Assembly (NCBI GenBank): GCA_015143295.1
Contig: CM026556.1
Span: 17,236,547-17,300,546, forward strand
Source: Tetracentron sinense
Lineage: Eukaryota; Streptophyta; Magnoliopsida; Trochodendrales; Trochodendraceae
Direction: 5' to 3'
DNA: 64,000 nucleotides
Shown: one piece after another, positions 10,611 through 21,072 of the stretch
Numbering within the stretch: position 1 is the first letter of the stretch
Layout of the letters: every line of letters starts with the position of its first letter
Notes under the pieces: model-generated
The model's input: the letters and a program-made list of their open reading frames with translations, nothing else
The model's database searches: none
What the model was told of the DNA's origin: nothing
Made by a program: the position numbers and the translations under genes

Positions 10611-12536
10611 TGTCGCGACCCAAAACCTACCCTAGGAGTTAGAGTGAACTTTGGACGACTAATCATGGCTTACATGACTTGCTTGACAAACCAACCTGCA
10701 AAAATCCACAGAGCATATACAATAGAGGATATAAACAGCGGAAACATACTCTAACATAGCACAGCGGAAGTCTAAACAAACCTCTATGTATATACGAATC
10801 CAAGTTTACACAAAAGGAATCCAAAAGAAAGTGCGGACAGACCCGCCAAAATACATGAATGTATATCTCTCATCTCACCCACAGCTATTCACTCAGAATC
10901 TAACACCACCTACTGATAACCCTCTACGGGAGGTTCCTCAAAAGGCTCCTCGACGTACTCCTCCTCCACCCATGGACCAGGAGCACAAACATCAAATGGA
11001 GCAGCAGCTCCCTCAGAACCTGCCGACATAAGAAGTACGGCTGAGCATGGAATACTCAGCGGGTACTAAGCACTAACCAACAGTCATAGCATACGGATAG
11101 CATACATAAAGCAGGAAACAATTCATATCATACAAGGAAGTAAAGCAATTTATAATCATGCTTGTATTTCGTAGAAAACCGATAAAACCTCTTGAAAACA
11201 TCGTGCACTTGACTTGGCTTGAAATATCTTTTCGTACTTGAAAGCTTGTCATGTTTGTCTTATCTTATCGTATCATGCGTGTCATGTGTGTCATGCCATG
11301 TCATGCTTGCTTGGAAAAGTAAACTACTTGTGAGGGAAGGGAAACCCTTCTTCCTAAATGTCCATGCTTGTCATGTCATGTATCATGCTTGCTTGTTCGG
11401 AAAAATAATCTACTTGTGAGGGAAGGGAGACCCTTCTTCCTAAAATGCTCATGCTTGTCATGCCGTGTCATGTCATGCTTGTATCATGCTTGGAAAAGTA
11501 AACTACTTGTGAGGGAAGGGAGACCCTTCTTCCTAAATGCTCATGTCATGTCCTTTCACTTGTGAGATGTCCTTGTGAGATGTACTTGTGAGGGAAGGGA
11601 GACCCTTCTTATGATAATGCATGATTGACTTGTCCTTGCCAAGAGCGAGGTAAAACATATCGTAGGATATGTCCCACCTCTAACCATGTTCTTGAAAACC
11701 TAGATAAATCATGTCATGCATGCCGTGCTCGTGGGAACCGTGTACATACTTGCATTTAAATTTAAATATGACATTTGGGTAATTTCACAACACATATAAC
11801 ATCAATGATTGAGCAATGTAATATTCATATCATTTAGGGAAAGCTAGAAAACTCACTATCATAGGTCCTAGCAATATTCAGAATTTATTAGGCATGCATT
11901 TCCTCATTTACAACTCATTTTATTCACCTTGGCATTTCATCAAACATGGTGTGTTCATTATTCATTATTCCTTTAAACCTAAATCATGTTTTTCTAGGTG
12001 AGTTTACTCACATCATAAAGGTGTATTTATTATGGATACAATGCCCTTCCCATTTTAATCATCACAACACAGCTCTTGGCATCCAATCGCTCATTCCATC
12101 TCCATTCACCATTCACAACCATCCATCTCATAGCACGAGTGTAAATGAAAGAAAATCAAAAGAAATAAGGGGGAAAGAGGAACTATAACTAGGAGGGTAG
12201 TAAGAAGTACCGACCTTGATCAAGTGAGGAAGAAATCCCCTTCCAAAAACAACCGTGAGTTGCTGCCCTAGCTTGAGGAGATGCTCCTCACGAGTTTGTG
12301 CCTTGGTCTTGAAGAAAAATGGGCTTGAGTTGAGTGTGGGTTCACAAACCCCTTGATTTCTCTCCAAAATGGAAACCCTAGGTTTAGGAATCGCCTTCTC
12401 CTCTCTTCTTATCTCCCAATCTCTCTAAGTGTCGAAATGAAGCCCTAAAGGCTCGGGTTAAACTCTTAAGGTAAGAGTGAACCGACCAAAAGACCATAAT
12501 ACCCTTACAGAACTTTCTGCAAAAACATGAGTGCCG

Positions 12537-12718
12537 AACACGTTGGGCTGTGAATAGTGCTGAACACGTTGTGCTGTGAACAGTGCCAAACACGTTGTGC
12601 TGTGAATAGTGCTGAACACGTTGTGCTATGAACAGTGCCAAACACGTTGTGCTGTGAATAGTGCTGAACACGTTGTGCTGTGAACAGTGCCAAACACGTT
12701 GTGCTGTGAAGGGTGCCG
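12537..12718. repeat. 26-bp tandem array in solo LTR G
   Basis: Seven units of AACACGTTGTGCTGTGAA plus eight more bases alternate between endings AATAGTGCTG and AACAGTGCCA. The higher-order unit is therefore 52 bp. It explains the overlapping low-complexity open frames on both strands here, which I do not regard as genes. Confidence 0.9.
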
Positions 12719-12985
12719 AACCCGCTGTCACGTTGTCTTATGTACAACGTGCCGTTGTGAGCTGTACAACGTACACGTTGTTGCTGTACAACGTATCCGT
12801 TGTATGCTGCGCGACGTACCCATTGTCTGTTGCACAACGGATGCACAACGTATACGTTGTTTGCTGTACAACGTACCCGTTGTCTGTTGCACAACGGATG
12901 CGCAACGTATACGTTATCAGAGTACGTTGTCAGAGCACGTTATCCGAGCTACGTCCTTAGCGCCTTCCGAGCTACGTCCTTAGTG
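12719..12985. other. ACGTTGT palindrome block in solo LTR G
   Basis: It holds repeated arms of ACAACGT and ACGTTGT. The perfect 16-bp palindrome ACAACGTATACGTTGT is at 12845-12860 and near-copies lie around 12725-12930. It occupies the position where A has its CGATCGATCG palindromes. Confidence 0.75.
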
Positions 12986-13218
12986 CCTTCCGAGCTACGA
13001 TTGCCTGCAGGTCCAGACTGTTTTGGCCATATCTTTTGACTCGTTCATCCGATTTTGACGATTCAACTTGCGTTGGGTTCGTACTTCGAAAAGGAACATT
13101 TCTGATGTTTTAGAATTTCCAATTTCTTCCTTATTTATTAATTATACTTCTTTAAAGGCAAGATGGCAACGAAAGTGTCATGCATTAAGTGTGAAAAGGT
13201 CCGGGGCTCTACAGTGTT

Positions 13219-13595
13219 AATGACCGATCGATCGGTTGCCTACCGAGCGATCGGTGTCTTGACCGATCTCTCGGTCAAAATTTAACTCTTTGGAAAATTT
13301 CCCCATACAAAATTTTCCACCAGTCGATAGCCTCCGATCGATCGGTTTTGGACCGATCGATCACTCCAATCACCGAGCGATCGGTTGCCTACATGTCCAA
13401 ACTGTTTTGGCCATATCTTTTTACTCACTCGTCCGATTTTGACGATTCAACTTGCGTTGGGTACGCACTTCGAAAATGAACATTTCTGATGTTTCAGAAT
13501 TTTTAATTTCTTCCTTATTTATTAATTATACCACTTTAAAGGCAAAATGGCTACGAAAGTGTCATGCATAAATGTCAAAAGTTCGGGGCTCTACA
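13219..13595 (-). repeat. Upstream (5') LTR of element A, part 2
   Basis: It continues 8615-10610 after solo LTR G. It starts with AATGACCGATCGATCGG and ends GGGGCTCTACA, then the target duplication GGTAT (13596-13600). Confidence 0.95.
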
Positions 13596-14400
13596 GGTAT
13601 GGATTGGTTAGCTGCCTTTCATGCTAAGTTAGACTGTTTTGGAAAAATAGTGACTTTCTCGGTCCCTGGAGGAATACCCTTCCTTTATCGGGGTTTTCAT
13701 TCCGAAGAATTCTTGAGCAAAGGATTCCTCTCTCACATTGAGAGTGTGGATCAGGGTGTTGGTGTTGAAATGTTAACCGCTGTCTCAGAATTTGAAGATG
13801 TGTTCCAAGCCATACTGGGATTGCCCCGTAAGAGAGTGGTACACTTTGGTATTGATGTAGTGCTGGGTACTTCACTGATATCAAAGGCTCCGTATAAGAT
13901 GACACCAGTGGAGTTGAAGGAGCTAAAGGGTCAGATCCAGGAATTACTATATCAGGGATTGGGTTGTGTACTAATGCAGAATGACAAGGTTGTTGCCTAT
14001 GCTTTCAGATAGCTGAAGGTGCATGAGAAGAACTATCTGACTCATGACCAGGAGTTAGCTACCGTGGTGTTTGCCCTGAAGGTGTGGAGACACTACTTGT
14101 ATGGCAAGAAGTTTAAACTCTTCTCTGACCATAAAGGTTCTCTCAGAAGGAGTTGAATATGAGACAACGTCAGTGGATGGAACACCTGAATGATTTCGAT
14201 TTCACCCTTCAGTACCATCCTGGGAAGGCCAACGGTATAGCAGATGCCTTGAGTCATAAACCGAGAGGGTTAGTTGCTCTTATGATGGTTCAAGAATGGT
14301 AGATGCTGGAGACAGTTTCAGAATTTGACATTCGTCCAGTCCAGCAGGAGGCTTGGTCTTTTCTTTGCAGTTTCACTGTACAACCGACTTTGATCAGTAG
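13596..14400 (+). pseudogene. Right half of gypsy element C: protease end, RT start, RNase H (deleted)
   Basis: It resumes the polyprotein broken at 1073 with MDWLAAFHAK. The RT start (PYKMTPVELKELK...IQELL) jumps straight to RNase H (QGLGCVLMQ) at about 13955. Compared with element B, roughly 0.8 kb of RT is missing, and short matching bases around the joint suggest deletion at microhomology. A second small deletion follows near 14130, and stop codons follow at about 14010 and 14300. The sequence ends after TVQPTLISR near 14400. All of integrase is missing. Confidence 0.88.
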
Positions 14401-14543
14401 AAAAACCCAACTTGTTCTATAATATTTTTAAATATTTTGTACATGAGAGTGTTGTTTTAAAAAATTTAAAACAACTATAAACTAATAGATTTTAAACTCA
14501 ATTTATCTCATATTATTTTCTTTTATATTGTATTTAGGGTGGA
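14401..14543 (+). other. AT-rich joint and polypurine tract of element C
   Basis: About 135 bp of AT-rich sequence of unknown origin replaces the integrase region. AGGGTGGA at 14536-14543 matches the polypurine tract of B (GGAGGGTGGA) and marks the LTR boundary. Confidence 0.5.
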
Positions 14544-15240
14544 TTTATTGGTGAGAGGTGTCGAAACTGTCAGAAATTTTCTTACTGCAGATAGGCTGTG
14601 TTTCACTCAATATTTTATATTTAACATATTATAATTTTATTTTTATGATATTTTTATTATTGTGTACTGAAAGTCTATTTTCCTTAAAAGTATGCCTCAT
14701 AATTTTGAAGTAAGACGTGAATCTCTAAGAAATTGTAAAACCTATAAAGGTCCCTGTTTTCTATTATTTCGTGAGGCAGTGCAACTGTATTGAGTTTAAT
14801 TATTTATGGAAGAATTCTCTAGATTCTGATGAACTCATATTTCTAGGTAAATGTTTAAGGAAAATCAAGTAAAATAAATAAATTGTTTTATTTATTTTAA
14901 AGAAGATAATTGAAAATAGTATATTGTTTGTTACAATTGTGTAAAACTTTATAACTTGGTAGATAGGCTTGAAAAGCATGAGTTATATAATTTATGCACT
15001 ATTATCATTGTTTTGCTTCATATACTGTTTTAAATGTATGCTTATTCTTGTTCCTCTTTATTATGATGGTATGAGACACCATAATAAAGAGAGTATATGT
15101 TGTTAATGATAAAGACCACTATCCAATAGATGGCTATGAAGAGTATGATACTCTCGAAGAAGTCTAAGTCTGTGAGTGATCTCCAGGAGATTCCACTGGG
15201 GGAGTCCGGGACTTCTCAGTGAGACAACCTTAGGTGAAAG
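14544..15240 (+). repeat. 3' LTR of element C (end degraded)
   Basis: The part from 14776 repeats the sequence at the window start. The LTR starts after the polypurine tract (TTTATTGGTG, a mutated TG start). It keeps the hairpin at 15054-15091. Its end resembles B's LTR (ACTTCTCAGTGAGACAACCTTAGGTGA) and then fades into unrelated sequence without a clear CA end. Confidence 0.75.
15054..15091 (+). other. Conserved LTR hairpin, copy 2
   Basis: It has the same inverted arms as at 287-324, in the 3' LTR of element C. Confidence 0.6.
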
Positions 15241-15400
15241 TGAAGTTTGTGAATCTATGATTAATTCTCCTGAAATTTCTCTTTTTTTTTCTTCTTCTTC
15301 CTAATACTATATCTTTGCACGGCTGCACTATGTGAATCATAAGAACAAAGGTGAAAGTTAAGTTTTTGAATCTGTGATTAATTCTTCAACTTCTTCACAA
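15231..15400. repeat. Diverged tandem duplication, about 117-bp period
   Basis: GGTGAAAGTGAAGTTTGTG (15233) is repeated as GGTGAAAGTTAAGTTTTTG (15350), each followed by AATCTRTGATTAATTCT. It straddles the degraded end of element C. Confidence 0.6.
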
Positions 15401-16745
15401 GTTGGATTAGAACACTACATCTGAAGTTAGTAAGGAAACATATATAATGTTGTGTTTTGAGCCCAATCCGTGCATGTACCGATTAATCTAATCTTCTGAT
15501 TGATATTGCATGTGCTCAACGAAACCTTGATCTAACGATCCAATCATTCCTTTTGCTAACTTGGCTATGGCTAAAAAATTTCACTATAGGATCTTCTGAG
15601 ATTATCACATAAACTAGTGGTGGGCATCACCAATATCCCACTTGACAAAGAAAATCCCAAACCCAAAATCACCGAGAAAGACAAAAAAAAAAATACCTGT
15701 GTTGGCCAAAATTCGCTATAGAAGAAGCCTGAAATCCGTCGGAATTCGCCTAAATCATTGTTGAACGAGAGAAAATCCCGCTAGATAGAGAGAGAGAGAG
15801 ACAATGGATAAAGAGAGAATGTCGAAGTAGAAAGAGAGGAGAGCATGTTCTTGAATGAAAGAAAAACCTGCTAGAGAGAGAGAGGCGATGGAGAGAGAGA
15901 ATGCCGGAGCGGAGAGAGGAGAACGTGTTCTTCTCTCTTTAGGAAACTAAAGATAGACAATCTTTTTAAAAAATACTAAATTTTCTTAAATGTCCTTGTA
16001 CATATAAAAGGGTGCGTGATTGTGGCCGTTAGATAAGGAGATTCATTGATTATAAGCATATGTGAACTTATATGTTCTTTTTCATATATCTACAGATCCC
16101 TTCCCTATATATATATATTATATTGGTTCTTTCGGCCTTGACCCAGCCCTAGCCCTTGAGGGTGGTAGGGCTTGGGCTTCGCCAATCTAGGCCTTTGAGG
16201 GCTAGGGCTTCACCTTGTAAATGAGGGTCGGGCCAAGTAAGATCTAGGCCATGCCCTCGCCGACCCTTTGTCAACCCTATGTTTATCCCCTACTATTGAG
16301 TTGTCAAGAGCAATATTAGTCATAGTCACTAGCACGGTTAGCATGTGTAATTCCAATAAATCGTTTGAGACTATTTTAAAACCGGGTCGACTTGGCCGAT
16401 TAAACCAATTGACCCGTGAGTTGAACCCCTCATTGGTTTGAACTCTATGGGTCAAATGGCTCACCTAGGACGAACCATTTAAGTCTGCTTGACCCGGCAT
16501 GACTGGTTTTCTTCAAACCGCTTAGGTCATTGCAAAACCAAATATAATTTTTCAAAAAATTTTACAGCCTCATATGTAAGCTCAAACTAGGTCTATAGGC
16601 TCCTAAAGGGAACCCAAGATTGAAAATAACATTAAATTATTAATTACTGCATATAAAAAAATATCTATGTACATAAAAAGAAAATAAAGTAGAGGGAGGA
16701 GTTCTTAGTTGTTTGGCGATGTTTAAAAAAATAGTTCTGATTAGA
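15401..16745. other. Non-coding stretch with a GA-rich duplication
   Basis: I find no gene. From 15769 to 15945 a GA-rich segment of about 95 bp is present twice (GAGAGAAAATCCCGCTAG and GAAAGAAAAACCTGCTAG as starts). An AT dinucleotide run lies near 16110. From 16130 to 16500 the sequence is rich in TAGGGCTTGGGCT-like and GACCCG/CGGGTC phrases. This suggests decayed transposon ends, but I cannot assign a family. Confidence 0.5.
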
Positions 16746-16893
16746 GGACCGCAAGGTTCTCTTCCAAACTGACCACACCAATTAAATTTCAACACGTTGA
16801 GAAAGAGACATAAAGTTAAAATAAAATAACAGTTTCACTGGCACATGTCAATTTGCAATTGGGTGGTCAGGTTGGAAGAGGACCCTGTGGTCC
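16746..16893. mobile_element. 148-bp MITE with about 43-bp inverted ends
   Basis: The left arm starts GGACCGCAAGGTTCTCTTCC. The right arm, read on the other strand, starts GGACCACAGGGTCCTCTTCC, and the similarity continues through CTGACCAC to AATT. Between the arms are about 60 bp with no coding capacity. The target duplication is not clear, so the superfamily is open. Confidence 0.8.
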
Positions 16894-17079
16894 ATTTTCC
16901 ATTTTCCTTAAAAAAAATGTATTTATATTTTAAATATGTGTGAAACTCTAAATGACCACACATGTTCAAACTGAATGGCATTCTTGAATCTGAGAGTAAA
17001 CAGTTGACAATTTTGCAAAAACAATAATCTTCCATAATTATATATGTAAAGTCCATGTTTTGTGGGTTGGCTTATTCCA
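16894..17079. other. Non-coding, nothing recognised
   Basis: AT-rich sequence between the MITE and the Copia-like LTR remnant. I see no gene or repeat in it. Confidence 0.5.
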
Positions 17080-18420
17080 GTGTCAAAACAAGTAAGTCTA
17101 GGTGATTAGGTGTGTATCTTGTGTCATTACTGTCAAGCATCCATGACAAGTGAAGTTGAAGAGCGTTGAAGACTCGGTTGATCATTTCCTTCGTCTCACT
17201 CATAGGATGGTAAGTGACCTAGATACCATGTTGCCTTAGGTGGGAATTGACTTAGATTAACCATAATATGATACCTTAGGTAGACATTGTTTTAGACTAA
17301 TTATATGGACCCTAGGTGATGAGATATGCAGTGCAAAACAAGTTCAAAATTCTGAAATTTTTCAAAAAACCAAGGTTGCTTGTAGGTGGCATATCTCCCA
17401 AACAATAGCTCGGAGTTTGCTCTATAATATATCAAATCGACCGTGTCGAAAATAGCTACAACTTTCATGAAGGGGTGAAAGGGCTGAAAATGTTTCTTAA
17501 AATCGGTTTTAACCTCAAGGTCGACCCTGATATAGGATGTTTTTGTATGGGATAAAAATCTAGAAAGCATCAAAACCCAAGGTCGACCTTGGACGATGTT
17601 TGGGTGGACCGAACTCCTCATTTGGGTTGACCTAAGTATCTTCCAAGGTCGACCTTGATATGGAAAAAAATTCCAAATCGTTTTTTTTTTTTTTTGTGTG
17701 CCTATTTTGAGTTTTTAAACACTTTTAGCAACTTTCATTCTTGGGTTTTGAGTTCCCTATTTATTGTAACCCCTCTAGTTCATAGAGAACAATCTTGGGA
17801 GTGTGTGGAGAGTAATTTTAAGTTTCTCCAGAGGTCATAGAACCTTTGGGATTTATTTTTCTCTACCCTCTTTGTTAGATGCTTTCAACCTAAAGTTTGC
17901 AAGCCTAAAGTTCCATTCTAGCTTGCTTGGACTTTCCCATTGTTAGAGTCCATCTAGGAATTGATTCTTATCAAACCATCAACCTATTCTGGATAGAACA
18001 ACCTGGTCAGAGTGTTCCGGAGCCTTTCCAAAGGAGATCGATCCGAGAAAGATCGCGGTAGTGTGATTTGGTCGGAGGAATCCGAAGCTGTCATTGATGG
18101 AGATCGATCGGAAGATCGTGGCCTGTTTTTGAGACACAAAGAGAAGTACGAGCGGTTGTGGTTGATCACGGGACTTGTGAGTACGTGATGACTTTTTGAA
18201 GCATGGAGGACTAAGAACTGAAAGATTGTAGTGTCGAGTCCGAAGGAGTCAAGTTCGAGTCTTGTAAGTTCTTGTTAACTTTGCCTTAGTGGATTCTCAT
18301 GGCTGGACTAGGTCCAGTGGTTTTTCTCGGAAGGGTTTCCACATAAAAATCCTTGTGTTATAGTTTGCGTGCTTCTCTCTATTTTCACACTTAAAGTACA
18401 TCATCCTTTAAGTTAATAAC
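17080..18420 (+). repeat. Copia-like LTR remnant H
   Basis: There is no coding region. The 3' part (about 18230-18400: GTAAGTTCTTGTTAAC, GGTCCAGTGG, GGGTTTCCACATAAAAATCC, then a TTTCACACTT end) looks like the end of a long SIRE/Maximus-type Copia LTR. Upstream it has a palindrome block: CCAAGGTCGACCTTGG at 17577-17592, a near-copy at 17643-17658 and AAGGTCGACC at 17517. A second cluster of GATCGATC near 18037 and 18100 is embedded in it. No primer site or target duplication was found, so the ends are approximate. Confidence 0.45.
17510..17660. other. CCAAGGTCGACCTTGG palindrome block
   Basis: A perfect 16-bp palindrome at 17577-17592 and near-copies at about 17515 and 17643 sit in LTR remnant H. 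The layout matches the CGATCGATCG blocks of other LTR families here, with different bases. Confidence 0.7.
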
Positions 18421-18652
18421 TTAATTGTTACAATAATAAAAAGGGTAGATAGACTTATAGGAAAACCTAACCATACCTTTGAACTTATGAGATTCTCAAC
18501 TCAAACATCGGATTTGAGGTTCACTGAATTTTTTCAATGTAAATGCCATCAAGTTTGGTAATAATTAAAAAAAAATTGTATGTTTTACACTTGCATTACC
18601 GTTAAGAGTTTCACGCCATGCGTGAACTCTAGATTTTCCCTTTATTATTATA

Positions 18653-18680
18653 CTAGTGAACACCCTGTGCGATGCACGGG
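18653..18680 (-). mobile_element. Helitron 3' end (- strand)
   Basis: Read on the - strand, CCCGTGCATCGCACAGGG (a hairpin with one bulge) is followed by TGTTCA and CTAG, then T. This is the hairpin-plus-CTRR-before-T signature of Helitron 3' ends. The element would extend rightward from 18653; I cannot place its 5' TC end. Confidence 0.6.
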
Positions 18681-19395
18681 ATAAGTTCAGACTCCAGATA
18701 AGGATTATGATAAAAGAGAGAGAAAATGTACTAATAAAAACAAAATATTTTACGAATAAAAGTATTACCATTTGTCAGCTGCTTTGTTCCACAATAGGTA
18801 TATAGTGTAAAAAACATAATTTCCATACAATCATCATTAAAAGAGACTCAATCACATCCTTGATGTAAATATGAGGTTGTAGACACAATTTATTAGTTGT
18901 ATGTTTGTGATCAATTTATGAATTTAGAAATTTACATTAAATTAAATTTGAATTAATACATACTAGCAAATGCATGGGACAAAAATAGATTTAAAAGGGG
19001 GGGGGGGGGGGGGGAGAGAATGAGAGAAATGTTCAAACAATAACAAATAGGAAGATAAAATAAATCTTAATCTATTATAAATTAGATAACATTGACGGGC
19101 ACCTAAGATAAAATAACTGAAATAATGCTATGTGAATTCTGCCTAGAATTAACCAAAAAAAAGAATTCTGCCCAGAAACAATTGAAATTAATCTTAATCT
19201 ACATTCGAACTCTCTTATGTAAACGAAAAAACTTGGAATTAATTTTATTGAAAATGATAAGAATAGTAGTTATATTATTGGTATTGGTATTATTATTTCA
19301 TAGGAAGACATTTTTGTACACACAAGTGTATGTATGAATGGAAGGTGGAGTCCCCGTGTATTAAGGTGACCGGCTAACATGATCGCTCAACCCAA
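18681..19395. other. Non-coding Helitron-like debris with an 18-G run
   Basis: There is no gene. 18963-18980 (CTAGCAAATGCATGGGAC) looks like a decayed second copy of the same Helitron end that has lost its hairpin. An uninterrupted run of 18 G lies at 18997-19014, where base calling is uncertain. Confidence 0.5.
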
Positions 19396-20258
19396 CGAGA
19401 TAGAATCACAACCAATCGCGATTAAATTCAGAGAAGAGTTCAATTGCACCCACAAGTCCACACTATTAATCCCTATTAATTGTGGTTAAGACTTCCTAAC
19501 CCCAGGGTTCAATAATTTAACCTTAGTTTATAGAAAAATTACTAAAAAAATATTTAACCCAAGTTAAGAACTTTTAACCCTTTGGGTTTTTTTTTTTTAA
19601 ATTTTGAAACCAAGTTTAGATTGATAAACCCTAAGGGTTAGTGAATCTTAACCAAAATTAGTAGGGGTTAATAGGGACACGTGTTGACCTATGGGTGCGA
19701 TTAGGGGCGGAGCCAGGATTTTCATGCAGGGGGTAACAAAAGGGTGTGGGGGGTTTGGGGCGTAGCCCCCAAATTTTTTTTTTGAGGGTGAAGTTCGTGG
19801 GCCACTTTTAAAATTAAATAATATAGTATAAATTTAGTTTTTTTAGTAGTGATTAGTGGACCCACATCTTTCCATTTCGTACCTCTTTAACTATGGTTAA
19901 GCTTAACCAACTAAAGGTTAATATTTTTTTCCTTTTAGAAACCAAGTTTAAATGGATGTATCCTAGGTGTGGGTAAATCTTAACCATAGTTAATTGGTGT
20001 TTAAAACGGGACGTGGACCAATGAGGACCGACGTTTGGCCAAGTACTTTTTTCTCAAAAGTTAAGGGGGGGGGGGGGGGGGCTAGAGCTCCTCGTGCCCT
20101 GGCTCTATCCTTGCTCCAGCCCTCATTATACTAAAAAAAAGAAAAAAAATTCAAAGTTGAGGGGAGGCTGAAGCCCTCCTGGCCCCCACGGCTCCGCCAG
20201 TGGGTGTGATTGAACTTTCCTCAAGTTCAATCACGATTGGCAGTAATTCTATCTCCAA
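19396..20258. mobile_element. Fold-back element with about 55-bp inverted ends
   Basis: The left end (GAGATAGAATCACAACCAAT ... GAGTTCAATTGCACCCAC, 19397-19452) pairs with the right end (20202-20258, rc GGAGATAGAATTACTGCCAA ... GTTCAATCACACCCAC). Further inverted pieces (TTAACC and GGTTAA phrases) lie inside. It has no coding capacity. A hAT-like MITE is nested in it. Confidence 0.7.
19703..20200. mobile_element. hAT-like MITE nested in the fold-back element
   Basis: The ends are AGGGGCGGAGCCAGG and, on the other strand, CTGGCGGAGCCGTGG, the typical terminal motif of hAT-type MITEs. It is flanked by GGGTGCGAT and GGGTGTGAT, a likely 8-bp duplication with one change. It contains a run of 17 G at 20065-20081 and long AT-rich parts. 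Confidence 0.7.
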
Positions 20259-21044
20259 CCCAAAACCCTAACTACCAACTCATGGTCTATTAAATTCCTT
20301 ATCATCCCAATGTGTGGTTAAAAGTGGGAAATTCAATGGATGGATTGTAAAGTAAATAACCGCCTCTATACACCACCGACCTATCCTCTTCCTGTCTCAA
20401 AGAGATGTAAAGAAGTGAGAACCACCCGCTATCAAGAGATAACCACCCGCAATCGGCTCTTCTCTGCTCCACATAAATGGCAGTCGATCATTGTCTCCTC
20501 CTACTTGCTCTTCATCTATCAGGATTTGATGAAGAGGTCTACCCCTTTCTGTTATCGTTGTATGTAATACAGTGAACAACGGTGGAAACCCTCCTCGAGG
20601 GGAGCGGAGAGATAAAAAGATAAACAATTTCATCTCCCCCGCCTTATCGCTCTTCCTAACTTACAGTCAACAATATCTCCTCGTATCACTCATCCTCTTG
20701 CTTTCCTTTTTTGAAACTTAGTAAGATCTAAACACCAGGAGAGTAAAAAATCAAAGGGGAATATGAGAGAATTGAGGAATGAGATATAAAAATGCTCTAC
20801 AAAAAAATTGTAGAAGCTTTTAAGAGGAAAAATGGTTGCAACCATTTGAACATATTTGGGCTGATACATGTGCACTGAGTTGGAAAACTATGAAGATTGA
20901 AGGGAGGGAATTGTTGCTGGTTGGAACCTTCTAGGAATAACAGACTCTTTCTCTCTCTAAAATCGCTCTCAGAGTGCCACATAGAGTTGCGTCCCCAACA
21001 ACTTGATGATCGTAGAGTTACGTCCCCTCAAGTTCCATAAAATA
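20259..21044. other. Non-coding, nothing recognised
   Basis: Only short chance open frames occur. TAGAGTTGCGTCCCC at about 20983 and TAGAGTTACGTCCCC at 21014, and a further AGAGTTGCGTCCC near 21386, are dispersed copies of one short phrase. Confidence 0.5.
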
Positions 21045-21072
21045 CTAGCAAACACCCCGTGAGATGCACGGG
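21045..21072 (-). mobile_element. Helitron 3' end (- strand), second copy
   Basis: On the - strand, CCCGTGCATCTCACGGGG forms a perfect 6-bp stem (CCCGTG/CACGGG), followed by TGTTTG and CTAG, then T. It is the same terminal design as at 18653. Confidence 0.65.

Larger units (their letters stand above)
10611..13213 (-). mobile_element. Solo LTR G, relative of A, nested in A's LTR
   Basis: It starts TGTCGCGACCC and ends GGGGCTCTACA like A's LTRs, and is flanked by perfect GTGTT duplications (10606-10610 and 13214-13218). It is 2603 bp with no internal coding region, so it is a solo LTR left by LTR-LTR recombination. It aligns with A's LTR up to GAACTTTCTGCAAAAA near 12525. There the CGATCGATCG block of A is replaced by a 26-bp tandem array and a different palindrome set. 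The alignment resumes near 13010. Confidence 0.95.
1074..13595 (-). mobile_element. Element A: Ty3/gypsy chromovirus (Tekay/Del-like), nearly complete
   Basis: This LTR retrotransposon reads right to left. It has two LTRs of about 2.36 kb, a primer site for initiator tRNA-Met (8599-8610), a polypurine tract (3432-3446) and the domain order Gag, protease, RT, RNase H, integrase. It is flanked by GGTAT duplications. The LTRs are almost identical apart from a 14-bp deletion in the left copy, which implies a fairly recent insertion. The long LTRs and the integrase C-terminus ending in a chromodomain-like EEATWERE motif fit the Tekay/Del chromovirus lineage. Oddities are an intron between gag and pol, one stop codon (5063), one 1-base deletion (near 4840), and a solo LTR (G) nested in the right LTR. 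Confidence 0.95.

Noticed and set aside
12505-13039. Several overlapping open frames of 79-129 codons on both strands
   Set aside because: They are read through the 26-bp array and ACGTTGT repeats of solo LTR G. Period and composition explain them.
18997-19014. Run of 18 G, with similar runs of 17 G at 20065 and 17 C at 35217
   Set aside because: Long homopolymers like these may be sequencing or assembly artefacts, and nothing around them suggests a function.
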